Source: Cranoglanis bouderius (lineage: Eukaryota; Chordata; Actinopteri; Siluriformes; Cranoglanididae). Taken from it: a DNA stretch of 64,000 nt. Location of the stretch: positions 7,133,501 through 7,197,500 of the forward strand of contig CM042560.1 of the NCBI GenBank assembly GCA_023630585.1, read 5' to 3'. The notes beneath the pieces were generated by a model. That model did not search any database, was not told the DNA's origin, and saw nothing but the letters and a program-made list of their open reading frames with translations. This document shows positions 29,001 to 41,600 of the stretch, in pieces. A program made the translations under genes and the position numbers. Numbering within the stretch: the first letter of the stretch is position 1; each line of letters opens with the position of its first letter.

Positions 29001-29610
29001 GAGAGTGTTGCGGCCAAAAACGTTTAATTTTGCTGCAGCTTTTTTCAAAATTTGCGATGCAATTTGCAGATTTTTTTGTGCTTTTTTTTTTCTTCCAGAA
29101 AACTACTTGAATTGGTGGAATTGCAATTGCACAAAATCTTTTGCAGTGATGTTTGTTGGTAAATGAGACCTTTTATCTGTACTCAATGAAACAACGTTCC
29201 TCCAGGACCATGGTGCTACATAAAACGACACACTAACTACATGAGACGAAACCGAACTAAATAAGACCTACACATTTCTACATAAAGTGCACGTGCAAAC
29301 AACACAGGACAGTACAATAATTACTAAAACAGTACAATAGGCACAGTAAGTGACAGCACCGACCAGTACACAGTTCTTGTATGGAAGTGTCAGATATAAC
29401 CGTGAATAACAATATAATAAAAATGCTGTGAATGTAAACATAACATACTATTACATAGTATTTAGCAGATAAGCTTATACCATATATGGACATAGCAGTT
29501 ATTGTAGTAGCAGCCAGGTAAAGAGTATAATAATGACAATAAATTAAATAGTAGTAGCAAAAATGCAATTTGGGCGGGATGGTGTTCAGTTCAGTGTGTG
29601 TGTGTGTGTA

Positions 29611-29650
<40 letters not shown>

Positions 29651-32600
29651 TGCTTTGCTTGTCAGTCCAGTCTCTGAGTATTGAGGAGTCTGATAGCTTG
29701 GGGGAAGAAGCTATTACACAGTCTGGCCGTGAGGCTTCGATACCTTTTTCCAGACGGCAGGAGGGTGCAGAGTTTGTGTGAGGGGGGTGTGGGGTCATCC
29801 ACAATACTGGTGGCTTTGCGGATGCAGCGTGTGGTATAAATGTCTATGATGGAGCGAAGAGAGACCCAGATGATCTTCTCAGCTGTCCTTACTATCCACT
29901 GCAGGGTCTTGCAATCTGATACGGTGCAATTTCCAAACTAGGCAGTGATGCAGCTTCTCAGGATGCACTCTATAGTTCCTCTGTAGAACGTGGTGAGGAT
30001 GAGGGGTGGGAGATGGGTTTTTCACAGCCTCTCAGAAAGTAGAGGCGGTGCTGGGTGTTTTCTTGTTTATGGAGCTGGTGTTGAGGGACCAGAGAATGTT
30101 CGAGTATACCATCAAGTACCATCTATTTTGTCCTGGAGGGACTGGCTAGTGGCCATGTGCGGTGGTCTCCTCTCATATGTGTATTTAGCTCTGTATGTTC
30201 CTGTACACAGGGGGGGCACGGTGGTTTAGTGGTTAGCACATTTGCCTCGCACCTCCGGGGTTAGGGATTCGATTCCCATCTCCACCCTGTGTGCATTGAG
30301 TTTGCATGTTCTCCCCATGCTTCAGGGGTTTCCTCTGGGTACTCCAGTCTCCTCCCCCAGTTCAAAGACATGCGTTGTCGGCTGATTGGCATCTCCAATC
30401 AGATTGTGTGAGTGTGCATGATTGTGCCCTGCGATGGGTTGGCACCTCACCCAGGGTGTCCCCCGCTCTGTGCCCCGAGTTCCCTGGCATAGGCTTCAGG
30501 CTCCCCGTGACCCTGTATAGGATAAGCGGTACAGAAAATGGATGGTTGGATGGATGTTCCTGTACGTGTTTATGTTGTGCATCAGTGACACGGACTATAA
30601 TTTTCTGCTAGCTCTAAAAAAAAAAAATATTGAAAAGAATTTTCTGATATTTCTAAAAATGTATCACCAGATGTCAAAACATAGTTACACATATGACTTG
30701 TATTCTTTTTCCCTTTAAATAAATTATTAGTGTTTGGGATTAACTGAAGTGTTTGTTCAGCAGGCACAGACTTAAATTAGACACTGGGACAGCAGTCCGG
30801 ACTTCATTAGGACTGGCTTGACTGGATGCAATAACATTCTCTTCTGTCGCTCTCTCTGTGTCTGTGTGTGACTCTCTCTCCAGTCGTGCCCCCCAGCTGA
30901 AGGAGCAGCCTGTGCTGTGTAATCTCCCTGAGGAGTCTGAAGAGTGTTTAACTGCTCCTAAGTATAAGCGGGATCTGGTGCACAAGCTGAAGGTGTTGAG
31001 GCAGGAGTTGTCTCAGCAGCAACCACAGGCTGGCCACTGTCGCATCGAGCTCTGTAGAGATGAGATCTTTGAGGTGAGTCCCAACACTTTGGCTCCTTAA
31101 TACACCTCCTTAATCCTCAGCTCTTTAATACACCTACAGCGCTGCAGTTATAGAAAATTCATTAACATCTGACCAAACAGATTCGAGAATTCAGCAGTTG
31201 CTCTTTAAAACTTTTGCGCCTTACCACAGCTCATCAGTTGGCATCTTAACAATGCTCTTCTTTTCCTTAACACAGATTTAGCTCTTTATCATGGCTTCCT
31301 AACACTGTTTCTTACATTTTCTGCTCTTTAATCTGTCTATCTCTTAACACAGCTCAATTAACTCAACTCATTAAGCCTTCCGCTTTTTACTGCAGCTCAT
31401 TTGACCTTTTGCATCTTAAATCTTCTCCTCCATAACATCGCTCCTTAAACCTTCAGCACCTTATCCAAGCTCCATAAACTTTCTGCCCCTTAACACAGAT
31501 TCATAAACCTTTGCATCTTTAAAATGTCAGGACCTTAATATATCCCCTTAAACCATAAGCTCCGTAATGCAACTCATTAAAGTTTGTGCTCCTCAGCATA
31601 TCAACTCCATAAACACTCAATTCCTTAAAACAAGTGCAAACTTTCAGTTCCTTAAACTTTCTGCTCCTGAATGCAGCTTCTTACCATTTCGTACCATAAC
31701 ATTGTTTCCTAATTTAATGTGGCTTGAAGCTCCTTCTGCTCATTAGCACAGTTCCTTAAACCTGCATCTTGTTAAACGTTCAGCTCCTTAACCCTTCTGC
31801 TCTTTAATGTAGTTCCTTAAACCTGCATCTTCTTAATTCAAGAACATGGAAGCATTTTGGAAGAATGATTTCCCGGATTTAAAAAAAAAACAAAAAAAAA
31901 CCCCCAAACATATCCATATGTAAAGTGGTGCTTGGAAGTTTGTGAAACCTTTAGAATTCTCCATATATCTGCGTAAATATGACCTAAAACATCATATTTT
32001 CAAGTCCTAACAATAGACAAAGAAACCCAATTAAACAAATGCAATAAAAATATTATACCTGGTCATTTATTTACTGAGGAAAATTATCCAATATTAATTA
32101 ACAACTATAACAATTAAACTAATTAACACCAGGGTGGTGTGATGCAGCAGTAAACAGAGTTACTATAACTTACCCAAAAGTTGATTATTTGCAATAAACA
32201 ACACTTCCTGAAATTAGGCATGTATAATGATTATGGTATAAAAAGTTTGTATTACAGTCATTAAAGAGTACTAGTAATATTAAGAGTACTAGTATAATAA
32301 TATTGGACATGGGTCAGGTGCATTATGGGGTAGTAGGGGTTGGTCTCCCTGGAGCACTGTTACACTGCATATTTCCAGGCACGGTTGAAGGGAGGAATGT
32401 GAATTTCTCAAACAGCAGTACAACCCCACTCTCCCTGGCCATATGTTTCGTGGAAGGCAGGCATTCCTGCTGTATGATGTCAGAGAGAGAGAGAGTGAGA
32501 GACAGACCTCGATAGGGAAGCTATAACTTCTTAACTCTTGGCAGCCAGCAATGAAAAATATTACTTCATTGTCAGGTCGGGCAATAAAATAGGATATAAT

Positions 32601-35600
32601 TATCATGATAAATTATGTCATTATGCATTACTGTTTTTAAAGTATCACAGGTATCTATAACAGCGACCATTGATCCTTCCGACACAAATAGCTTACTGGA
32701 CGTTAAAACCGGTTGTTTAATCTTTTTCTGATTAAATGTTCCTTGTTAAAATGTTTGTGTTTTTTGTATTATAATAAGATTTCATCCTAGTGTAACATTT
32801 TTCATAACCTACTGCTGCATTGAAAAACAGACATTGCGCTCATCTGGGGGGTTCACCATGTTAAGAAGATTCTAATGGCACACTTTTCTGGTGTTCGCAA
32901 GTTTAGAAGTCGAAATGTTACAGTAACTCAGAAATATGATCTAATGTTGATGTTCATCAATATGGCAGAAGTCATGGAAGTTTGGTTTACTGTTAATACT
33001 AAATGTAATGATCTTTTCCCCTTGGATGTTCTGGTAAATTGTAAAGAGATGTTGATGTTCTTGACATTTTATCTTGTTTCTGCTCTCAGTAAAACATCAG
33101 ATCTTCACAAAAGTCCTAAAAGTAGATAAAGAGGACCCAATTAAACAAATGATCCAATATTACATAATACATAATATTATTGTAATCCAATATTACATCA
33201 TATTTTTCTTATGAAATATTGGATCATTTTCCTCAATAAATAACTAACAAAGTATAATATTTTTGTCTCATTTGTTTAATTGTGTTCTCTTTATCTATTT
33301 TTAGGACTTTTGTGAAAATCTGGTGATGTTTTAGGTCATATTCATGCAGAAATCTGGAAAATTCTAAAGGGTTCACAAACTTTCAAGCATCACTGTATCT
33401 TATGCACAGCATCTAGAGTTCAGTGTTGTCTAGCAAGACTAACTTCCTGTATGGTGAGCATGTTGTGTTCACTTTTTTGTATCGAATGCACAAATTCACG
33501 TTTCAGTTTAGTACATCATAAATATTGCGATACATGTTGAGCAAAAGTTAGGAAATACAGTGCTCTCCATGCTGGTGTGGCTCCTCAGTGTATCACCGTG
33601 TATTCAAATGCTTCTCCCACTGCTCCCCTCTACAATACGCTGCTGGAGTGTTGAGTTAGCGTTGTGTAAAGCTTGGAAACAGTGGAGTGGTTACATAATT
33701 TTAACAAGTGCTATAAACTCATGCTCTCAGTTCTCATTTTCGAACTTGTGCATTCTTTTCTTTCCCCTCTTTCCTCCATGTTCTTCCTTTTCTCCATGGA
33801 CATCTTTACAGCTGCTTGGAGAGCCTGTAGTCGGATATTTATTGCTGTCTGGGGAAGTTTTCAACATGTTTTGTTAGAGAGAATTGAGATCTGAGTGTTT
33901 CATATTGTAGAATAATTTGTATGGTAAATACAGATTAAACAGTGTGGAATGATAAGTACTTCATGAGACGTACATAAGCAATGAATACAAGAAACATAAC
34001 ATCAGTACAATGATGTTATACACTCGTATATACTCAAGCATTTAATAACATATTTATAGAATAATGCATATGTATGTTATGAAGTTGTTGTGTAGTAATG
34101 TGTTACTGACGTCATTGATACTGTTCCATTGGCTGAAATCTTATGTATCAGTATTTTTTTAATCATTTAAAATTGGATCGTTTGCAACATAGTGTTACCA
34201 TAAGGGATCTGTCATTGGTGTGCCTTAGTAATAAATAAATAATAAAATATTAAATATAGCTATTTTGGTAATTAGCTATCATCACTCTATAAAATAAAGT
34301 ACTAAATAAGAGTGAGAGTGTATAATTGTAGTATCCAAACATTTTTACATAATTTACATAGCTAGCTCAACACTGTCTTTCGTCAATTGTCTTAGAGAGT
34401 ACTACTTAATGTGTGTGTGTGTGTGTGCAGGAATCGTATCGGCAGGTTATGAAGATGAGGCAGAAGGACTTGTGGAAGAGGCTGATGGTGAAGTTCAGAG
34501 GAGAGGAGGGGCTTGATTATGGGGGTGTGGCCAGGTACAGTATGTCTATATAGGCTGTCAGTCATCTGGCTGTTTTTAATGTTTGTTAATGTTTTTAAGC
34601 GGCAGTAAAAATGAAGGCCACATGATACAAAATAACATACATTATTTGACGTTATTTAGTATGTGTCTCTCCACTTCTGTGAGGAATTTCACAAGTTCTA
34701 TATTATATGTTTTGTATTTGTCCTTTTGTGTTTGTGAATATTTGGAGATTACCATCTGAGCTTCTGTGTGATCTCTACATTAGAGAATGGCTGTACTTGT
34801 TATCCCACGAGATGCTCAACCCGTACTACGGCCTGTTCCAGTACTCACGTGACGACATCTACACACTTCAGATCAACCCCGATTCTGCAGTCAACCCAGT
34901 GAGTCTCTCATGGAAACGTTGCAAATTAACAGCAACTCGCACTATACTGTGCACATAATTATATGCATATTTATATTTTAAGCCAAATCCTTGTCCTGTG
35001 TGTGTGTAGGAGCACCTGTCCTATTTCCACTTTGTGGGCCGGATCATGGGCATGGCAGTGTTTCATGGCCATTACATCGACGGAGGCTTCACTCTGCCCT
35101 TCTACAAACAGTTACTAGGCAAATCCATCACACTCGACGACATGGAGGCCGTGGACCCGGACCTGCACAACAGCCTCGTCTGGATCCTGTGAGTCAGATC
35201 AGATAAAACACATTCACACTCGCACACTGTATAGTTAAACACACAGGTCACTTTTTGCAGTCATCGTAAATAAGCACTATTTACTAAAAAGTAGCATTTT
35301 GTGATGTATAACAATAAGATAACAGTATAGACAACATTGCATAAAGTGAACTTCACTGTCAGTGAAATTAACAATATTCTATCAGCTTTCCTAAACAAAT
35401 AATTTAATATAAAAAAAAAAAAAATTTGTGTATCTATAACATCTTGCATATTAAATATGAAATATTTTGTATGCGTGTTGGACAGGGAAAATGACACCAC
35501 AGGTGTACTGGACCACACATTCTGTGTGGAGCACAGTGCTTACGGACAGATCATCCAGCACGAGCTTAAACCCAACGGCAAGAACATCCCTGTCACTGAG

Positions 35601-38600
35601 GAGACCAAGAAAGAGTATGTCAGGTAAGCCAGAGCAACCCCAACCAAATGAACGCATTTACTAAAGAGTGCATGTCACAGCACATGAACAACCAACATCC
35701 TATATGTTCCCAAGTTAATTACTGGTTTTACTCAGTTGTGTCCTCATGCCCCTTTTCAGGGTGTACTTAACAAATACTGTGCTCTAATTCTTCTCTATGA
35801 AGGGTACTGTACCTCTGCTACAGCAATACTTGATCTAAATTGTATTATATTAACCCTTTACTGCATGGTGTTGCCATATGGCAACAATTAATTTATCTCC
35901 AATTTTCTGATAGGCAATAATGCAAAACTACTATTTTCCTATGTAACTGGAAAAAGGTGGCTTTAATTTTGACATAACAAAAAATACCATATCATACCGT
36001 ACCAGCTAATCACCTTCTCAGTGGCACACAAAGCCATTTGACTTTCAACTGTGATCAGCTGTGGTCATTTTGATTAGCTCAGCATGAAAAGAGCTTTCCT
36101 GGAGAATTTTGTAGTGCAACCGAAGCAAACAATCAACTATTGGTGGCAAGGCACTGTCAAAAGATCTCCGGGATAAAGTTGTGGACGGGCACAAGTCAGT
36201 AGATGGATACAAAAATATTTTAAAGGCTTTATCAATGCCTAGAAGCACAGTGAAGTCTATTATTAAGAAGTGGAAGGTATTTGGTACAACACAGTATGAG
36301 AGGGTTGCAAGAAAAAAGCCACCCACGACGGAGCTTTGCCAAAACGCACCTTGAAGATTCTGAGGCCCCATGGAAAAAGGTGTTATGGTCAGATGTGACT
36401 AAAGTTGAATTATTTGGCCTCAACACCAAACGATATGTCTGGCAGAAATCCAATACAGCTCAACATCCAAATAACACCATTCCTACAGTAAAGCATGGAG
36501 GCGGTAATATCCTGTTATGGGGGTGTTTCTCTGCAGCAGGGACTGGAGCACTTGTCAGGATAGAAGGAAAATGGATGGGGCAAAATACCATCAACTTCTT
36601 GAGGAAAATCTGCTGCCCTCTGCCAGAAAGTTGTCAATGGGAAGAAGGTTTACATTCCAACATGACAATGACCCAAAGCACACAGCAAAACTGACCACAC
36701 AGTGGTTGAAGGAGAAAAAGGTGAATGTCCTTGCATGGCCTAGTCAGAGCCCAGACTTAAACCCCATTGAAAATCTGTTGAATGACTTGAAGACTGTAGT
36801 CCACAAACGGTCACCATCAAATTTAACTGAACTTGAGCAGTTCTACAAAGAAGAGTGGGCAAAAATTGCAACGTCTAGATGTGCAAAGTTAGTAGAGACA
36901 TATCCCAACAGACTAAAGACTATAATTTAAAAAATAAGGCAACTTAAAGCAAGGGGGTGATCCTTTTTCCAACTCTGTGATTCTGGATTTTATTTATTTA
37001 TTTATTTTTCTGACATGTTGGTGTTATATCTTTCACTTGGATGTTATAAGTTGCACTGAGTAAATACAGCTGGATAAAACAAAAACTGTGTCTGTCTTCA
37101 TTTCAGGCTGAAAAGCAGAATATTATACCTCACCTAAAACATGTTTGGATCTTTGGATTTTTTTGCATGTATTTTGAGTGTGTAAATCCATCCATTGTAA
37201 TTCCTTTCTAGAATATAGCAGTAATTGGAATTGTAATTTCATACATTTTTAAAAAAATTTTTTTTTTACTACATTACTTTGCACCATTGCACACTGTTGC
37301 CATATGGCAGCAATTTACCATCTACCCGATTTTTACCCCCCCCCCCTTTTTATTACTAATTTTATAACTAATTCAAGTAAAAGAAATTCCATAGAAACAT
37401 TTCTTTGATGTAAATGTAATAATTAATGCAGTAGAGGGTTAATATGTATATATCATTCCGAAGCCCGAGCCTTCCCAAAAAATGTTCATATAAAAGACTG
37501 CTCATACGGGATTGTTTCATAGTTCTATATTTGTACTCTAACTCCACTGTACTGGTCTCTTCTTTGTAGGCTGTATGTGAACTGGCGCTTCCTACATGGG
37601 ATTGAAGCTCAGTTTCTGGCTCTGCAGAAAGGCTTCAACGAGGTCATACCACAGCACCTACTCAAGGCCTTCGATGAGAAGGAGCTGGAGGTATGCTGTG
37701 TTAAAAAAAAAAAAACAAACAAAAAAAAAAAAACAGACAGATGAACACACTCAGGGAGCATGGGCATAGAATCCACGGGGTACGTGTCCCCCGCACTTTT
37801 TCACTGGCCATGGTCAATTTGTGTATCTTTGATTTCTATAGCCTATGTGTACGTGTCCAAGTCTTTACGTGACCTGACGTTGCCATGACAATTGGTCACT
37901 CACGTCACGTGTCACGCCCATGCTTACACCCGCGCAGAGCGCTCAGAGGTCGCGATGAGCTCAACGCGGCAAAAAACCATTCACTCCTTTTTTAACAAAG
38001 TCAAGCAGTGTTCTTTTGGAATGTGGTATTCGTGTTGCACAATGATGAATAATTTGGTACATATTTCTTTTTAAACGCTGCCTATTTCCATTGATGAATA
38101 CTTAGCAAGATTTGATGATAATAGTAGCCTTCCCACACAAACGTGCCCTTATTTTCAAACTCTTTTGTAACGTCTTTTATTTTTATTACAGATGTGTTAT
38201 CTGAATCCTTCACATTAGAATAAGATGGTGAATTGTTAGATTGGAAATGTTGGATTCGGATTTGCATGGATTACATATGTCTGGATCAGGCAGCGTCGCA
38301 TGTTACATAATGGTTTCTATTACTATGTTGATGCTAAATATTATAGAACACATTTTCATTTTATAAATACAATGACAGTCATAATAGGCTGCTATAATAA
38401 CTTAAATTGTTATGGAGCAGTTTAAGTTAGTAGGTTAGTAGTATAGGGGAGAAAAAGTGTAACCCTGCCATTTTTACATTACTGTATATAATTCAATAGA
38501 AAAGAGAGAGAACTGAAACAAAATCATCCATAATATACAAGTATATATTATATACTGTGTGCTAGGTATATGCAATACAATGTACACTCTCAAACAATTT

Positions 38601-41600
38601 GCAATATTTAAATAATACAGTGCAATATACAAAATAATATGCAAGTACAGAATCATAAATTGCATATTAAGCCAATTAAGAGCAAGAAGAGATAAAACCC
38701 ATCATTTAGACAAAGGTCAGAAAAAAAGAATACCCTTGACATTCTGTCCCCCCACATCTGAAATGATGACTACGCCCCTGTCAGGGAGTGTCAGGGGAAT
38801 ATCTAGTCATTTCTGTGTGCTGAGAGTCGCAGTATGTTGTCTATCCTGCAGCTAATCGTGTGTGGCCTGGGGAAGATCGACATCCATGACTGGAAGGCAA
38901 ACGCTCGTCTGAAGCACTGCACGGCTGACAGCAACGTGGTGAAGTGGTTCTGGAAAGCTGTGGAGTCGTTTGATGAGGAGCGCAGAGCCAGACTCCTGCA
39001 GTTTGTCACCGGCTCATCTCGAGTGCCTCTGCAAGGCTTCAAGGCCTTACAGGGTCAGAGCATGAACAAAACACACACACACACACACACACTTCACAAC
39101 GATCGAATTCCAAACAATAGTTGTGTCTCAAAATAAGATACTAAAATGTCAGCCAAGGTCTCAGTGGAGGAACAAAAAACACAGTGCATCATAGATTTAT
39201 ACAACAGTACATACAAAACTTGCAAATTAGAACACAGCCACAAATACAGGACCAAAATCCAATAAAAATACACAAAGTCAGAGCTCAAAGTCATCAGATC
39301 TTTAAGTCTTTCAAGATCTGTAATCATCATCATTTCAAAGATACCTTCTAAAAACTCTGATTTGAATATTATCATGCAGTGAAGGTCGGTAAATTCTTCA
39401 TTGCAGGCTTTTGTTTAAATTTTTCTGGCCCAGAAATCTCCGCCGCCAGCTCGAACAGCATAATTTTGGCCCTTTTCCTTAAGAACACAACTCTCAAGGC
39501 ATACGCAGTTTTAACAGACGGGGTAGGGACAGTTGGAGGGGAAGTCTCGTCAGTGTTTTCAGGGCTGTACAAATTACAAAACAGTTATTTAAACAAAGGC
39601 AGTATGTTCTTGTTTAGGATCATTTACATGTAATAAGTAACAGTAATCTTTAAAGCAGCAGCCCAGCATCAGTCAAACCAGGGGCTGGATTTTCTACATA
39701 AGTAAGTGCTACCTATGACAGTGTCAGTAACAGTACCAAGGAACATGCTAGTTATGACTGATAGCACTTACAAAGTATGTAGCGTCACGAAGTGATGTAG
39801 TCTCTTTCAATTTTAACATATTTAGAATGATCAGCAATAATAATAATGCACATGTTAATCATCCTGGTGTATTGCATAACTGGTTATAGCCACAATGTTA
39901 TGCCCATGTTACTAGTTACTACAATCACACACCTCAACTTACAGTGGTAATCACTGAAATATTTCTGATGATTTAATCACTTAGTAACTGCAGTTTGCTT
40001 TTGCAATATTCAAGGAAGAATGTTGTGTGTGCACCTCACACGTGTTTTATTTTATTGATTTGGCATCTGCTGTGATTTGTGTGTAGGTGCTGCAGGGCCC
40101 AGACAGTTCACCATCCAGCAGATTGATGCCAGCACCAACAACCTGCCTAAAGCCCACACATGGTAAACACACATGCACACGTTTTGCCATCATTGGGCCT
40201 CATTTATCAATCTTTCACTAAAGTTGTGTGTGAATGTTTGTGTAAGCCAAACTGACCTAAAACATTTCTGCCAGATTTACAAAATTTTCAAAACTCTGGA
40301 TTTTCTTTGTACTTGAGTGTGTTTTTATAAACACCAATCACCCGTAAGGTGTGTGCATTTGGTGACATCCACAAAACTTCATAAAACAGTTCGTACAGGA
40401 TTTCGCTGAGGGTTTTTTTTTTTGTGTGCGATTGTTGCGGCCAAAAATGCTCGATTTTGAAATTTGTGATGCAACTAGCAGAGTTTTTTTTGCTTTTCAT
40501 GTGGAAAACTACTTGAATTGGCAAAATTACAATCTTTCACAGTGATGTTTATTGGTAAATGAGACCTTTTAGCTGTACACGTTTGACACACGCAAATCAA
40601 AAGAGGGCTTTGGCTGAATGTGCGTTGTGATGATGTCACATGACGCATCTTGGCCCAAATCTGCAGAAAATCTGTGGTAATTTTGAAAAAAGAATATTGT
40701 GGAGTTTCCTTGATTTTGTGTTAATTTCTGCGATTGCAAAATCCTGGAGGGACTGTTAAAAGGCAAAGCTCACAGAGTGGAAATGGTAAGTAAACTGCAA
40801 AAAAAAGATGTTCTCAGAGGTGGAAATGAAAGTTATTTTGACTCACATCTATGCCAATTAAGAGACATACTATACAGTCCATACAGGTTTTTGTAAATGC
40901 TAAATATGCTTGATTTTTGCTACCTCTTTTTTCAAAATTTGCAATGCAACTAGCAGAGTGTTCTGAGCTTTTTTTTGAGGAAAATTACTTGAATTGGTGA
41001 AAATGCAATTGCAGAAATTTTTTTCTGTGCTGTTTGTTGGTAAATGAGACCTTTTAGCTGTACTCATGTTCGACGAATGTGATTCGAAGTGGGCTTTTCA
41101 CCGAATGCCCTGTTGGCACCTCGTCCAGGGTGTCCCCCGCCTTGTGCCCCGAGTCCCCTGGGATGGACTCCAGGCTCCGAGCATATACTATTAACACACC
41201 AAAGTTAATTATTTTACTATAGTAGGTGGCAACGTGTTTTATTCCTCTTTTTATTCCTTATACCACAGCAATTAAATTTAAAAAATAAATAAATAAATAA
41301 ATGTAAATAAAATCAATTTATAGTTACATTCAATGTCACTATATGAAGACTTTTTTGTGGTGGGAAGCGTAATTATTGTTACAGAGTGCTGAGTGCTGAC
41401 ACCCGAGGCTTTGGTCATATGTTCAATAAATAAATAAGATGCTTCACATCATCAAAAATTATACGTTTTTCTTTGTCAAATAACAGCAGATTTTTTAAAT
41501 TCATATGGAGCATCCGCCATGTAAGGACATGGAGTTGTTACTGTAGAAACGAAAATGTTTGTCCAATTCCGACCAATCAGATTCAATAGTGCTGTGGTAC

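Noticed and set aside
30211..30290. tRNA-like boxes suggesting a tRNA gene
   Set aside because: They belong to a SINE: the cloverleaf is degenerate, a long non-tRNA body follows and target duplications flank the whole unit.
39372..39572. 66-codon frame on the - strand with normal composition
   Set aside because: No start or splice context, no recognised family, and it lies in a SMURF2 intron. Recorded only as an unassigned stretch.
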